DNA of 64,000 nt from Homoserinimonas sp. (GCA_023957835.1 JAMLGP010000001.1:1357575-1421574); one strand, 5' to 3'; counted from the first letter of the stretch, positions 33,579-43,889 are shown. Numbers and translations are program-made. The notes: generated from the sequence alone by a model not told the origin.

Positions 33579-35273
33579 TCACCCGGTGATCGCTCCTTCA
33601 GCGGCCGAATGCACGAGCTGCGAATACTTTGCGAGAACTCCGCGCGTGTAGCGCGGTGGAAGTGGTACCCAGCCGGTTCGGCGGGACTCCAACTCGGCTT
33701 CATCTACCAGCAGGTCGAGGCTGCGGGCGGCTATGTCCACCCGAATGAGGTCGCCGTCACGCACGAAGGCGATCGGGCCGGCATTCACCGCCTCGGGGGC
33801 GATGTGCCCAATGCACAGCCCGGTAGTTCCGCCAGAGAACCTGCCATCGGTCAATAGCAGGACATCCTTGCCGAGGCCAGCTCCCTTGATGGCCGCAGTT
33901 ATAGCAAGCATTTCGCGCATTCCGGGGCCGCCCTTCGGCCCCTCATAGCGGATGACGACGACGTCTCCCTTGTTGATCTTTCCCTCGGTAAGCGCATCCA
34001 TCGCGGCACGCTCCCTCTCGAACACCCGGGCCGGACCTTCGAAGACCTTCGCATCGAAGCCCGCGGTCTTGACTACCGCTCCCTCCGGCGCGAAGCTGCC
34101 GTGCAGGATCGTGAGTCCGCCGGTCGGGTGGATGGGGTTGTCGAGGTGGCGCAGCACCTTACCGTCGAGGGCATCGGGCCTGATTTCGGCGAGGTTTTCT
34201 TCGACCGTCTTTCCGGTGACGGTGAGGCAGTCGCCGTGCAGGAGTCCCGCATCCAGTAGCGCCTTCATGACCACCGGCACTCCCCCGTGGCGATCGACGT
34301 CGTTCATGACGTACCGACCGAAGGGCTTGAGGTCGCCGATGTGCGGAGTCTTGTCGCCGATTCGATTGAAGTCGGCAAGCGTCAGGTCGACTTCGGCCTC
34401 TCGGGCCATGGCCAGGAGGTGCAGAACCACGTTCGTCGAGCCGCCGAAAGCCATCGCGACGGCGATCGCGTTCTCGAAAGCCTTCTTCGTCATGACGTCT
34501 CTGGCGGTAATCCCGAGACGGAGCATATTGACGACCGCTTCTCCCGAACGATGCGCGAAGTAGTCTCTGCGGCGGTCGGCGGCTGGCGGGGCGGCGGAGC
34601 CCGGAAGGCTCATCCCGATCGCCTCCGCGACGCTCGCCATGGTGTTCGCGGTGTACATTCCGCCGCACGCTCCCTCTCCGGGGGCGATTCCGCACTCGAT
34701 CCGGTGAGCGTCTATTTCGCTCATCTTTCCGGCCTTGACTGCGCCTACCGCTTCGAACGAGTCGATAATCGTGATCTCGCGTTCGCTCCCGTCTGAGAGC
34801 TTCACCCAGCCAGGCGCAATTGAACCGGCATAGAGGAATACGGATGCCAGATCGAGTCTCGCGGCCGCCATGAGCATTCCAGGCAGCGACTTGTCACAGC
34901 CGGCAAGCAGCACCGAGCCGTCGAGGCGCTCTGCCATCATCACCGTCTCAACCGAATCTGCGATTACTTCACGGGATACCAGCGAGAAGTGCATTCCCTC
35001 GTGGCCCATCGAAATTCCGTCCGAAACCGAAATCGTTCCGAACTGCAGCGGGTAACCTCCGCCGGAGAACACTCCCTCTTTGCTTGCCTGAGCGAGGCGA
35101 TCAAGGCTCAGGTTGCAGGGGGTGATTTCGTTCCACGAACTGGCAATGCCGATCTGAGGCTTGTCCCAGTCCGCATCGCCCATTCCCACTGCGCGGAGCA
35201 TTCCGCGAGCCGTCATGGCCTCGATGCCGTCCGTTACTACCCGGGAGCGAGGTTTCAGATCATGTTCCGACAT
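33579..35273 (-). CDS. ilvD: Dihydroxy-acid dehydratase
   Basis: IlvD dehydrates dihydroxy acids to the 2-oxoacids of valine and isoleucine using an iron-sulfur cluster. The 564 residues include the cluster and metal segments [31 protein letters not shown] and the C-terminal [18 protein letters not shown]. The ATG at 35273 follows TAGACT (35281-35286, minus strand) by seven bases, a leaderless promoter. That makes it the likely head of the ilvD-ilvB-ilvN-ilvC run. No leader peptide can precede a start codon placed at the transcript's first base, so the locus has no ribosome-mediated attenuator at this promoter. Confidence 0.97.
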   Translation of the reverse strand: MSEHDLKPRSRVVTDGIEAMTARGMLRAVGMGDADWDKPQIGIASSWNEITPCNLSLDRLAQASKEGVFSGGGYPLQFGTISVSDGISMGHEGMHFSLVSREVIADSVETVMMAERLDGSVLLAGCDKSLPGMLMAAARLDLASVFLYAGSIAPGWVKLSDGSEREITIIDSFEAVGAVKAGKMSEIDAHRIECGIAPGEGACGGMYTANTMASVAEAIGMSLPGSAAPPAADRRRDYFAHRSGEAVVNMLRLGITARDVMTKKAFENAIAVAMAFGGSTNVVLHLLAMAREAEVDLTLADFNRIGDKTPHIGDLKPFGRYVMNDVDRHGGVPVVMKALLDAGLLHGDCLTVTGKTVEENLAEIRPDALDGKVLRHLDNPIHPTGGLTILHGSFAPEGAVVKTAGFDAKVFEGPARVFERERAAMDALTEGKINKGDVVVIRYEGPKGGPGMREMLAITAAIKGAGLGKDVLLLTDGRFSGGTTGLCIGHIAPEAVNAGPIAFVRDGDLIRVDIAARSLDLLVDEAELESRRTGWVPLPPRYTRGVLAKYSQLVHSAAEGAITG

Positions 35274-35315
35274 GTTTTCGAGTCTAAGCGGGCAGTAACT
35301 TTCCTTACATTTCTG

Positions 35316-36113
35316 CTAGGGGTTCCTAGTAAATGCAGACCTTTCCCGAACCAGCGCGCTGAGCAGTTCCTCGACCTCTGAAGGATCCTCAATTCTGAAC
35401 TCTGCGGAAGTCTCGCCCGACCCGACCTTGACTCCAAGATCGCCCTCTGTCAGAACTGCGAAGCCATCCTCATCGGTCACGTCGTCTCCGATGAAGAGCA
35501 CGGAGTCTGCCCGGGACCGCGCCCGCAGGATCTGGATCGCACCGCCCTTGTCGGCTGGCCGAAGGGTGAATTCGAGAATCTCCTTCCCGTAGCGGTGGGT
35601 GACTCTTTGCTGCGGATCCAGTTCGCCGACTCTCGCGAGCGCACTCTTCCGGGCAGCCTCGGTAGCCTCTGGCGAGCGGAGCATTCGAGTGTGCAGGGCG
35701 GTTCCCGCCGGTTTGATTTCGACCTCTGCTCCGCTGAACTCGGTTGCAATCGCCTTCAGAACCCCGCGAATCTCCTCGAGCAATTCCTCTTCGGCCGAAT
35801 CAAGTCGGGCAGGTTCAATCCCCTGCAATTCTCCGCCGTGAGAGCCGACCAGCCGCACTCGTTCCGGGAAATCCACTACCCGATCCAGAGCAGCCAGCGC
35901 CCTGCCAGAGATCACCGCCACTTCAGTGTCGGTCCGGTGGGAAAGCACCTCGATCGCGAGCTGTGAACCGGGCAGGGCCCTCGGGCTCCAGGGGTCATCC
36001 GAAATCGGCGCGAGGGTGCCGTCGAAATCAAGCGCGACCAGCAGAAACGGAACTCTCGAGATTCGGGAAACGGCAATGGAAAGTCCTTCCGAAGACTCAA
36101 TCGCCAATCGCAT
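35316..36113 (-). CDS. otsB: Trehalose-6-phosphate phosphatase
   Basis: OtsB removes phosphate from trehalose 6-phosphate made by OtsA; trehalose protects against osmotic and drying stress. The 265-residue HAD-superfamily enzyme shows LVALDFDGTLAPI (catalytic Asp pair), VISGRALAALD, GSHGGELQG and the late IGDDVTDEDGFAVL. The ATG at 36113 lies inside the end of otsA, a 17-base overlap with GAGGGA just before it. Earlier in-frame starts would lie deeper in otsA. The tight overlap indicates cotranslation with its substrate-producing partner. Confidence 0.94.
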   Translation of the reverse strand: MRLAIESSEGLSIAVSRISRVPFLLVALDFDGTLAPISDDPWSPRALPGSQLAIEVLSHRTDTEVAVISGRALAALDRVVDFPERVRLVGSHGGELQGIEPARLDSAEEELLEEIRGVLKAIATEFSGAEVEIKPAGTALHTRMLRSPEATEAARKSALARVGELDPQQRVTHRYGKEILEFTLRPADKGGAIQILRARSRADSVLFIGDDVTDEDGFAVLTEGDLGVKVGSGETSAEFRIEDPSEVEELLSALVRERSAFTRNP

Positions 36114-37572
36114 TCCCTCGCTCTGCCCTGATCTGATCCAGTTCGGCAATGAAATCCCCGGACCACCTCCGCACATCGTTCTCGAAAACATGACGCCTCA
36201 TCGAGCGCATTCTGGATGCCCGCTCGGTTCTCGGCATTTGAAGCGCCCTCAGGATAGATTGCTTCAGTCCGTCGATATCGTGCGGGTTCACCTGCAAAGC
36301 CCGCTTCAATTCATCTGAGGCTCCGGCGAATTCGGAAAGCACGAGTACTCCGTCATTGTCGAATCTCGAGGCGACGTATTCCTTGGCGACCAGATTCATT
36401 CCGTCCCTTAGCGCGGTGACGAGCAGGACATCCGCCGCAAGATAGAGGGCAACCATTTCCTCCCGCGGATAGTTGTGGTGGTGGTAGCTGATCGCCTGGT
36501 GGCCGATCGCAGAATAGTCGCCATTGATCCGGCCGACCGTAAGTTCAACCTCGTTCCGAAGTTCGACATAGCTTTGCACTCGCTCGCGGCTCGGGCTGGC
36601 AACCTGAACCAGAATCGTGTCTTCCGGATCGACTTTGCCTTCGGCAAGCAGTTCACCATAGGCCCTTAGCCGGTGGCGGATCCCTTTTGTATAGTCGAGC
36701 CGATCGACTCCGAGGATTATGTGCTTTGGATTCCCGAGATCGCCTCTGATCTGTCTGGCTCTGGCCTGGACATCCGGTCGCGAAGCCAATTCGCGGTAGG
36801 CCCCGGCATCGATTGAGATTGGGAACTTTCTCGCGATGACCTTTCGAGATTGGCCGAGGTACCGCACCGGTTCAAAGACTCGCACTCCCGGATTCGGGTC
36901 CTCGATCGGAACCTCGATCTGACCGCCCTTCGAGGGGAACCCCTTGAGCTTGCGCACAGCCTGGGCGAAGTTTCCGGAATCCGCATCCCTTTGGAAGCCG
37001 ACGACATCCGCACCGAGCAGGCCCTCAATGATCTGGACCCGCCATGGCAATTGCGAGAAGAGGCCATATGGAGGAAAGGGGATGTGATCGAAAAAGCCGA
37101 TGGTCAGGTCCGGCCTCAGGTCGCGCAGCAGCTTCGGGACCAGCTGAAGCTGATAATCGTGCACCCAGACCGTCGCAGTCTTCGACGCGACCTCGGCAAC
37201 GGCCTCGGCAAATTTGTGGTTTACCCTGCGATAGGTTTCCCACCATTCGCGATGAAACGACGGCGCGGCTATTACGTCGTGGTACAGCGGCCACAGAGTG
37301 TCGTTGGAAAACCCCTCGTAGTATTCGGCGACCTCTGACTTGCTCAACGGGATCGGCACGAGGTGCATCCCGTCTACATCGAAAGGCTCAAGCTGAGTGC
37401 CGGCAATCCCCGGCCAGCCGACCCATGCCCCGTCCTGCTCCTGCATCACAGGCTCGAGAGCCGCGACGAGTCCTCCGGGTGAGCGGGCCCAGGATTGCCC
37501 GCCGCTTTCTGAAACGACCTGGTCGACCGGCAGTCGGTTTGAAACCACCACGAACTCGAAGCCTGCGCTCAT
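36097..37572 (-). CDS. otsA: Trehalose-6-phosphate synthase
   Basis: OtsA, a GT20 glycosyltransferase, joins UDP-glucose (or another NDP-glucose) to glucose 6-phosphate. The 491 residues contain [10 protein letters not shown] at the N-terminus, [38 protein letters not shown] and [22 protein letters not shown] donor-site residues. AGGAGG lies before the ATG at good spacing. otsB follows with overlap. Upstream about 100 bp separates it from the YhgE gene, which is read in the same direction, so it probably has its own promoter. Confidence 0.95.
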   Translation of the reverse strand: MSAGFEFVVVSNRLPVDQVVSESGGQSWARSPGGLVAALEPVMQEQDGAWVGWPGIAGTQLEPFDVDGMHLVPIPLSKSEVAEYYEGFSNDTLWPLYHDVIAAPSFHREWWETYRRVNHKFAEAVAEVASKTATVWVHDYQLQLVPKLLRDLRPDLTIGFFDHIPFPPYGLFSQLPWRVQIIEGLLGADVVGFQRDADSGNFAQAVRKLKGFPSKGGQIEVPIEDPNPGVRVFEPVRYLGQSRKVIARKFPISIDAGAYRELASRPDVQARARQIRGDLGNPKHIILGVDRLDYTKGIRHRLRAYGELLAEGKVDPEDTILVQVASPSRERVQSYVELRNEVELTVGRINGDYSAIGHQAISYHHHNYPREEMVALYLAADVLLVTALRDGMNLVAKEYVASRFDNDGVLVLSEFAGASDELKRALQVNPHDIDGLKQSILRALQMPRTERASRMRSMRRHVFENDVRRWSGDFIAELDQIRAERGNAIGD

Positions 37573-37675
37573 CGAGTCCTCCTGAATGGCCAGCCGATGG
37601 ATGTCCGCGAGAGTTCGGTTTCGGTCAACCGGTAGTTGCCTTCAGGCTACCAGCGGGCAATCAGCGGATGCCGAG

Positions 37676-39547
37676 TCAACTGGTCGCGTGGCTCGCTCTG
37701 TCCGCCAGCAGGCTCAGTGTTCTCAACCTTCGCACCCGCTTGAGTACCGGGATTGACAGCGCAATTCCGATCGCCCCGAACAGTGCCAGGAGCAGTACCG
37801 AACCAATGACGGTGCTGAGCTGACCTGAGGCGATTATGGCCTGCATTCCGGAAACACCGTAAGTGAGCGGCAGGAAAGGACTAAGCCACTGGAACGGAGT
37901 GGAAAGCACCTCTATCGGGTACAGGCCTCCGGTCGCCGTGACTTGCACCACGAGGGCGAGAATCGAAACTACGAGTCCTCCCTTCCCAAAGCCCATGGTC
38001 AGGAGCAGGTGGAAAGCGGTGAAGGCCAGCGACATGATCAGCGCAAATCCCAGAGTTGCCGGCAGTGCAGACCAGCTCACCCCCACCGCCGTGTGCAGAA
38101 GGAGAACTAGTGCCGCGGCCTGAATCAGACTGAGCCTGGCGGCTCTAAGGAAGGTGTCCAGCACGAGCCGCAGATTTCCTGCTCCGGAGCCCAGTTCCAC
38201 CCGGTTTAGCGGCCGGGTCACCAGGAAGATCGCGAGCGCGCCGATCCAGAGCCCGAGCGGAACCAGGAACCCCGCAAGAGACTGCCCAATTCCCTCGATC
38301 GCATTCGCGCGAGTCAGTTCGACTCCGACCGGGTCGGCGACGATCTTCGCCGCGGCTGCTGAGTCTGCGTCGCCTTCCGGAACCTGAGCCGCTCCTGCAG
38401 CCAGACCCCTGGCAAGCTCGTCTGCGCCGGCAGCAAGGCTGCCCGCACCATCGGCTGAACTGCTGGCTCCGGCGCCAAGGGATTTCAATCCGCTGACGAG
38501 AGAGCTGGATCCGGAGCGAAGTGCGGCGGATCCGGATGAAAGCTGACTCGCGCCGTTCGCGCTTTGGCTGATGCCGGCGGCGATTCCGCCAAGTCCGCCG
38601 CTCACCTGGCTCGCAAGCTGAGTGCCTCCGGCGGCCGCAGCGGTCAGTTGCGCGCTCAATTGGGCAACAGTTGCCTGGGCGACCGGATCCGTCGGATTGG
38701 CCTGAAGGTTTGCGGTCGCAGCGGCAAGCGCGTTGGCGAGAGCGGTAATTGAGGAAGTGAATTGACCCACTCCGTCGCTAAGCGCACTCAGCCCCTGTGA
38801 ACCGGCATTCAATTGGTTCAGGCCGCTGCTGAGCGCATCTACTCCGGAAGTGTACGAATTGATCCCGTCTGACAGCTTCTGTGCGCCTGCTCTTGCCGAG
38901 TCCACGCCGCCCGCGAGCTGACCGAGTCCCTCACTCAGGCTCGATACCCCGCTCGACAGCGAACTTGCGCCGTCTGCTGCACTTCCGAGGGACTCTCCCA
39001 GCTGCCCCATTCCTGATCTCATTTGCTCTATGTACTGGGCGGTGACTTCCTTGCCGAAGGTGTCGGCAAGAGTGCGACCCACGGTTTCGGCAAGAGTGCC
39101 GACCAGGTAACTGTGGGCATCATCCGTCTTAAGGGTGATCATTCCCCTTGTCGGCTCGCTTCCGCCAATGGACAGAACGGACTCGGAAAAACCCTTCGGA
39201 ATAGTGAGTACCGCATAGACCTTGCCGTGGGCAAGCGCGTCCGCGGCATCCGCCTCGTTCGTTACAGTCCAGTCAAAGGCCTGCTCATTTGAGGTCAATT
39301 CGGTCACGAGCTGCCTGCCGGCGAATACCGGGGTTTCGGTACCGTCCGCTCCGGTCGTGTAAGTGAGAGAGTCGTTGTTTACGACGGCAGCCGGAATCCG
39401 ATCGAGAGACTTGTCAGAATTGGAAAGCGCCCCAATGAACAGACCGGTCAGGGCGAGCGGAATCACAATTACCGCAAGAACTCCGAAACGCTTCAACCAG
39501 GCGGTGCGCTTTCGAAGCGACTTTGCCAGTTCACTCAGCTTGCTCAT
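37676..39547 (-). CDS. YhgE/Pip-family membrane protein
   Basis: This 623-residue protein has an N-terminal helix (near residues 18-40), a long extracytoplasmic region and about five C-terminal helices, the usual YhgE/Pip layout. The extracytoplasmic middle (about 185-390) is a run of Ser/Gly/Ala heptad-like repeats (SSLSSGVSSLSEGLGQLAGG and similar), predicted to form a long coiled stalk. The family is related to ABC-2-type permeases and to phage-infection and type VII-associated proteins. The ATG overlaps the MMPL stop (ATGA). Paired with an MMPL transporter under TetR, it probably forms a lipid or toxin efflux unit. Confidence 0.82.
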   Translation of the reverse strand: MSKLSELAKSLRKRTAWLKRFGVLAVIVIPLALTGLFIGALSNSDKSLDRIPAAVVNNDSLTYTTGADGTETPVFAGRQLVTELTSNEQAFDWTVTNEADAADALAHGKVYAVLTIPKGFSESVLSIGGSEPTRGMITLKTDDAHSYLVGTLAETVGRTLADTFGKEVTAQYIEQMRSGMGQLGESLGSAADGASSLSSGVSSLSEGLGQLAGGVDSARAGAQKLSDGINSYTSGVDALSSGLNQLNAGSQGLSALSDGVGQFTSSITALANALAAATANLQANPTDPVAQATVAQLSAQLTAAAAGGTQLASQVSGGLGGIAAGISQSANGASQLSSGSAALRSGSSSLVSGLKSLGAGASSSADGAGSLAAGADELARGLAAGAAQVPEGDADSAAAAKIVADPVGVELTRANAIEGIGQSLAGFLVPLGLWIGALAIFLVTRPLNRVELGSGAGNLRLVLDTFLRAARLSLIQAAALVLLLHTAVGVSWSALPATLGFALIMSLAFTAFHLLLTMGFGKGGLVVSILALVVQVTATGGLYPIEVLSTPFQWLSPFLPLTYGVSGMQAIIASGQLSTVIGSVLLLALFGAIGIALSIPVLKRVRRLRTLSLLADRASHATS

Positions 39548-42501
39548 TTTTCGATCCCTCCGGGACTCTCAATGCCCAACTGAGCACTGAGCACTCCATC
39601 GACTTCCATCTGGGGTGCAATTTCATTCAGGTCCAGATCGAGCACGTCTCTTTCAACAGTCGAGCCATTACTCCATTCCGAATCGGTCCCGATGATTGCG
39701 GTTGTTCCGGCTGGAATGATTGATTCAAGAGCCAGCATGAACTGCGCCTCCTGCTCCCGATTGCTCAACCCCACTCCCAGATCGACCATCGCAATCTCGG
39801 GCCGCTCAGCCAGCGCGACGCAGGCCACCGCGATTTCTCTGGCTACCGGGTCCAGCGATCCCAGGCTCTCGTCCGGGTCGAGACGCACCGAGGCGGTTTC
39901 AACTTTCGCAACAACCCGGGAAAGCCAGGCGGCTGCCTGCCTCCGAGCGCTAAGGGACTTGAACCAGTTGCCGCTGACCCGGACTCGCTCTGTCACCAGT
40001 TCCCGAAGGGACAGATCTGCACCGGCATCCTTCATTCCGTCGAGGCTCGCCACAGCGACTCTTGAACTAATCGGAGCCATGGATGAGCCCAGCGGCAATC
40101 CAGCCACAACCGCCCTGCCGGAGAGCAGCGGCAATCTGCCGGCAAGAGTCATCGCAAGCAGCCAGCGTCGAGTCGCCGGTCCGGATGCCCTCACTATGCT
40201 TCCGCGGGGAACACTCAGCTCGATCGGTCCGAACTTCGCCGCATCCACCCCTACAACCAGCCCCTCAGAGACGATCGCCTTGTCGAGTTGAGACTCTGCC
40301 CAACTGGCCTCGTCAAGGTGATCCCTCAGGTTCTCGCCCTCGATGTCGATATTCGGCAGCCACTTCGAAGCGCCCTTCGGCAGCCACCAGGCAAACCGCC
40401 CCATTACCGCCATGAGGGCCGGACCCAAAGTCATTCGAACCAGGAATGCGTCAAATGCGATTCCAACGGCAAGTCCAAGAGCAATTGGCTTGATCATCCC
40501 CGCACCCTCGGGTACGAAGGCGAAGAAGACGAAGAACATGATCAGTGCGGCAGCAGTAACCACTCTCGCTCCATTGGCGAATCCGCCAGGGATGGCGCTC
40601 TTTGCCGCTTCCTTCGGGCTGACCCCGCTTCGAAGCAGTCGCATGTATTCTTCGCGCATTCCGGACACGAGGAAGACCTCGTAGTCCATGGCGAGCCCGA
40701 ATAGCACTGCCATGAGAATGATCGGCATGAAGCTCAGAATCGGCCCTGCCCGCTCAAGCTGAAGCAAGTCTCCGAACCAGCCCCACTGGAATACCGCAAC
40801 GGTCACTCCGAACGCGGCAACCACCGAGAGCAGGAATCCGACTGCAGCCTTCAGCGGAACCAGCAGAGATCGGAAGACGATCATGAGCAGGAGCACCGAG
40901 AGCCCGACGACCACCGCCCCGAATGGGAGAAGGGCCGCATCCAGCCTGCTGGAAATGTCGATAGCCACGGCCGTAGTACCGGTTACCCAAATCGGCGTTC
41001 CGTAAGCCGATTGGATCTCTGGCGCCATGCTGCGAATCTGACGTACGAGATCTGCAGTCTCCTGGTCCTCGGGAGCGCTCTTGGGAACCACCTGAATAAT
41101 GGCCGTGTCCAGCCCTTCATCCGGCAGACCGCCGCTCACCCACTCGACCGAATCGAGATTGCGAATCTTGCCGGCGATTGCATCCAGATCGTCCATGATG
41201 TCGACGGTTTGGGTGATGTCCACGGCCACAATCAGGGGACCATTGAAACCCGGTCCGAAGCCCTCGGAGACCAGGTCATATGCCTGCCTCTGAGTGGAAT
41301 TCGCTGGCTCCGAAGAACCGTCCGGCAGCGCGAGTCGAAGATCGAGGGCGGGAATCGCGAGAGTGCCGAGGACCGCGACAACTCCGATCGAGGCGATAAT
41401 CGGGTGCTTGAGTACGGCGCCGACCCAGCGTCGACCCATGGTCTTCTTTGCGTCGGGCGCCGCACGCCTGGCGGCTCTCGAACCCGGCTTCGGACGCATC
41501 TTCTCCCCAACGAACCTGAGAAGGGCTGGCAGGAGGGTCGTCGCCACTCCCATTGCAATCACAACCGCGAAGGCTGCACCGATTCCCATCACACTAAGGA
41601 AGGGAATATCGACCACGAGCAGCCCCAGCAAGGCGACGACTACCGTTAGCCCCGCGAACACAACCGCGCTTCCGGCAGTGCCGACTGCCCTGCCCGCGGA
41701 TTCCTCAACGCTGTCCATGGTCGCCAGTTGCGCTCTGTGGCGGGAGAGGATGAACAGGGTGTAGTCAATGCCAACCGCCAGCCCGATCATGACTGCCAGT
41801 AGTGGAGCAGAGCTGGAAATGGTAGTGAAGGCGGAGGCCGTCATGATTCCGCCGAACACGATCCCCACTCCGATCAGCGCGCTCAGCAAAGGCATTCCGG
41901 CCGCGATAAGCGACCCGAAGGTGATCAGCAGAACTACTCCGGCAAAGATCACGCCCAGAGCTTCAGTGATGGTCAGCCCGACGGTCGTGTCCTGAAAGAC
42001 CTGGCCGCCGAATTCGACCCTGAGTCCGGCATCCTCTGCAATTGAGGCGGTGGAGGTGAGTTTTGCGAGAGTCTCGTCGGTGACCTCGTAGCTTGATCCG
42101 TCGAACTGAATCCGGCTGATGGCCATATTGCCGCTGTCGCTGATTTGCTTTCCGGCGTATTCGTCGAAGGCAGTTGTTACAGAGTTGATTCCGGGGATCT
42201 CGCGGATCGCCGCGGCCATTCTTTCCATTGCCTGCTCGTAGACCGGCGACGCGATCGATGCCCCATCAGGTGCTACATAGACCGCTTCGGCCGCGGCTCC
42301 CGCTACTTGCGGGAACACCGCTTCAAGGCGGTCAAGGGCCTGCTGCGATTCGGTTCCCGGTATGGAGAAAGACTCCTGGGATTTTCCGCCAAGGGCGAAT
42401 CCGCCGCCCAGCATCAGGGCGAGCAGAACCAGCCAGCCAATGAGAATCTTCCACGGGTGGCGGAAGGAATATTTTCCGAGTCGATAAAGCAGAGTTGACA
42501 T
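39544..42501 (-). CDS. MMPL-family transporter fused to a degenerate ABC-ATPase-like domain
   Basis: Residues 1-735 form an RND/MMPL transporter: two six-helix bundles with two extracytoplasmic domains and the MMPL motifs GLAVGIDYTLFILSRHR and FGLAMDYEVFLVSGMREEYM. The remaining 245 residues resemble an ABC ATPase without its catalytic residues: FGPIELSVPRGSIVRASGP, the P-loop place reading GPATRRWLL, a signature-like LGSLDPVAREIAVACVALA, and Walker-B place PEIAMVDLGVGLS. Ordinary MMPL proteins of this type are near 720 residues. The ATG at 42501 shares a base with the tetR stop (TGATG). Export of lipids or hydrophobic compounds is likely; the added domain may regulate. Confidence 0.85.
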   Translation of the reverse strand: MSTLLYRLGKYSFRHPWKILIGWLVLLALMLGGGFALGGKSQESFSIPGTESQQALDRLEAVFPQVAGAAAEAVYVAPDGASIASPVYEQAMERMAAAIREIPGINSVTTAFDEYAGKQISDSGNMAISRIQFDGSSYEVTDETLAKLTSTASIAEDAGLRVEFGGQVFQDTTVGLTITEALGVIFAGVVLLITFGSLIAAGMPLLSALIGVGIVFGGIMTASAFTTISSSAPLLAVMIGLAVGIDYTLFILSRHRAQLATMDSVEESAGRAVGTAGSAVVFAGLTVVVALLGLLVVDIPFLSVMGIGAAFAVVIAMGVATTLLPALLRFVGEKMRPKPGSRAARRAAPDAKKTMGRRWVGAVLKHPIIASIGVVAVLGTLAIPALDLRLALPDGSSEPANSTQRQAYDLVSEGFGPGFNGPLIVAVDITQTVDIMDDLDAIAGKIRNLDSVEWVSGGLPDEGLDTAIIQVVPKSAPEDQETADLVRQIRSMAPEIQSAYGTPIWVTGTTAVAIDISSRLDAALLPFGAVVVGLSVLLLMIVFRSLLVPLKAAVGFLLSVVAAFGVTVAVFQWGWFGDLLQLERAGPILSFMPIILMAVLFGLAMDYEVFLVSGMREEYMRLLRSGVSPKEAAKSAIPGGFANGARVVTAAALIMFFVFFAFVPEGAGMIKPIALGLAVGIAFDAFLVRMTLGPALMAVMGRFAWWLPKGASKWLPNIDIEGENLRDHLDEASWAESQLDKAIVSEGLVVGVDAAKFGPIELSVPRGSIVRASGPATRRWLLAMTLAGRLPLLSGRAVVAGLPLGSSMAPISSRVAVASLDGMKDAGADLSLRELVTERVRVSGNWFKSLSARRQAAAWLSRVVAKVETASVRLDPDESLGSLDPVAREIAVACVALAERPEIAMVDLGVGLSNREQEAQFMLALESIIPAGTTAIIGTDSEWSNGSTVERDVLDLDLNEIAPQMEVDGVLSAQLGIESPGGIEK

Positions 42502-43070
42502 CACGCCTCCTTACTGGAAACCGGGACCGGCTCGAGCAGTTCGCGCACGATCTTGATCAGGGTTTCGCGGGTTTCTTCCATAGACCCGTGATCCAGACCT
42601 AGGGAAGGTTCGGTCACAAGCAGGTATGCCGCCCCGCCGAGCGCGACACCGAACCTCATTTGGTCTTCCTGAGTGCTCGCGGACTTTCCGAAGTGATCGG
42701 CGAAGCGCTGAACCAACGCCATTGCCTTTCTAATCACAGGCACTTCGATGAGGGAGGGACCCTGATTTATGAAGAGGTGCACTTCGAGCCTGTGCTCAAA
42801 AAGAAAGTCGATGAACTGAGTTATGAACGCATCCCTGCGCTTGCGGGTCACCGGTCGCGAAGCGAGTTCATCCAGGATGCTGTTCATCTTGTCGATTGCA
42901 GGAGTCACTGCAGCTTCGAGCAGCGCATCCTTCGAGTCGAAGTGGTAAAGGACGCTCGCCTTCGAAAGACCGGCGAGTTCCGCGATCCGGTGCAGCGAAG
43001 TCGCTCCATATCCTGCCGTGGCGAATTCCCTGAGGGCGATGGAGCGCAATTCTGCGGAGCTGTCTGACAC
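42501..43070 (-). CDS. TetR-family repressor of the MMPL-YhgE operon
   Basis: The 189-residue repressor has the TetR helix-turn-helix (TSLHRIAELAGLSKASVLYH, near residues 28-47) and a variable helical ligand-binding half. I chose the GTG at 43070; the frame extends upstream, but codons there lie over the operators. TATGGT six bases before this GTG fits a leaderless promoter. Two palindromes just upstream are natural binding sites, so it should repress itself and the coupled mmpL and yhgE genes. The inducing ligand cannot be inferred. Confidence 0.87.
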   Translation of the reverse strand: MSDSSAELRSIALREFATAGYGATSLHRIAELAGLSKASVLYHFDSKDALLEAAVTPAIDKMNSILDELASRPVTRKRRDAFITQFIDFLFEHRLEVHLFINQGPSLIEVPVIRKAMALVQRFADHFGKSASTQEDQMRFGVALGGAAYLLVTEPSLGLDHGSMEETRETLIKIVRELLEPVPVSSKEA

Positions 43071-43084
43071 AACTCCACCATAAC

Positions 43085-43117
43085 TGACCGATCGGTCAAA
43101 ATCTGTCCGATCGGTCA
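43085..43117. promoter_or_regulatory. Two TetR-type operators
   Basis: TGACCGATCGGTCA (43085-43098) is a perfect 14-bp palindrome. TGTCCGATCGGTCA (43104-43117) differs at one base in one arm. They are 19 bp apart centre to centre, about two helical turns, and lie just upstream of the tetR -10 box at 43077-43082. Two bound dimers on one face of the DNA would close this promoter. Confidence 0.8.
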
Positions 43118-43198
43118 GATTGACAGGATGCTCCCAGCTTGGAAACAGAATGCGCCGATCCCTAACGAAGTCGGGGACACTCAAGGTAGCGTTATGAG

Positions 43199-43387
43199 GT
43201 GCGAAAGTTCTTGTTCAGTTCGGCGGTGCTCAGCGCCGTTTTCGGCGGAATGAGTACTCTCAAGTCGACGATTCAGGGTCCGCGCAACTGGCTCACTCTG
43301 TTGCGCTGGATCATTTGGGGAGCAACGATCGCAGTCGCGGTAGGCACTGTCATCGAGAAGTCAAAATTAGACGAGTTGGAGGAGTGA
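43199..43387 (+). CDS. Small single-helix membrane protein
   Basis: This 62-residue protein has a hydrophobic start and one clear helix (LRWIIWGATIAVAVGTVI), with a charged tail KSKLDELEE. It matches no family I know. The GTG is six bases after TAGCGT (43187-43192), a leaderless promoter, and it is divergent from tetR. Four bases later a Pro/Ala-rich membrane protein begins with its own GGAGG, so they share a transcript. The charged coiled tail could bind that neighbour. Confidence 0.62.
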   Translation: MRKFLFSSAVLSAVFGGMSTLKSTIQGPRNWLTLLRWIIWGATIAVAVGTVIEKSKLDELEE

Positions 43388-43391
43388 AGTA

Positions 43392-43889
43392 ATGATTACG
43401 CCGTTTTGGGGATTCGGCTCGGGATTCCTTGCCTTCGTTTGGGGATTGATTTCCGGATTTATTTGGCTCGTCTGCGTCGCGGTGGCCATAGTGGTCGCCT
43501 TCCTGCTGGTCAGGTTTCTGCTGGTTGGAACCAGAGCCGCACAAATCTACGTAAGTCAGCACCGCCCTCCGGCTCCGGTTGCGTCGGCTGCGACCGCGGC
43601 CAGCGCCAAACCGACCCCGGCGACCGCAACAGCGCCCGCAGCTGCCCAGCCTGCGCCGACAACTGCGACTCCTGCAGCCGCTTCGGCGCCCGCAACAACG
43701 CCCGCAGCTGCGAGCACCACCAAACCGGCGAGCACCCCTGCCGCAAAAGCGCCGGCGCCCAAGCCCGCAACAAGCAGTTCAAAGCCGAGCAGTTCAAAGT
43801 CGTCAGGACCCAAGCCGCCTGCCAAGCCGGCAGCCAAGGTACCCTCCACTCCGAAAACCAGGCGGGCCACGCCGCCCAGGAAGCCCTGA
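43392..43889 (+). CDS. Single-pass membrane protein with Ala/Pro/Thr-rich tail
   Basis: Residues 5-47 form one or two hydrophobic helices (FLAFVWGLISGFIWLVCVAV). The remaining 118 residues are almost only Ala, Pro, Thr, Ser and Lys, with a basic end RRATPPRKP, so the tail is disordered. Such low-complexity tails can span the wall or, if cytosolic, bind nucleic acid; topology is unresolved. GGAGG precedes the ATG. It follows the 62-residue gene by four bases. The opposite strand also shows long open frames, a by-product of the GC-rich repeats, but lacks a start signal. Confidence 0.65.
   Translation: MITPFWGFGSGFLAFVWGLISGFIWLVCVAVAIVVAFLLVRFLLVGTRAAQIYVSQHRPPAPVASAATAASAKPTPATATAPAAAQPAPTTATPAAASAPATTPAAASTTKPASTPAAKAPAPKPATSSSKPSSSKSSGPKPPAKPAAKVPSTPKTRRATPPRKP

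Noticed and set aside
43556..43870. Long Ala/Gly-rich frames antisense to the Ala/Pro/Thr-rich membrane protein
   Set aside because: They arise from the GC-rich low-complexity repeats on the coding strand. No start signal or sensible composition was found.
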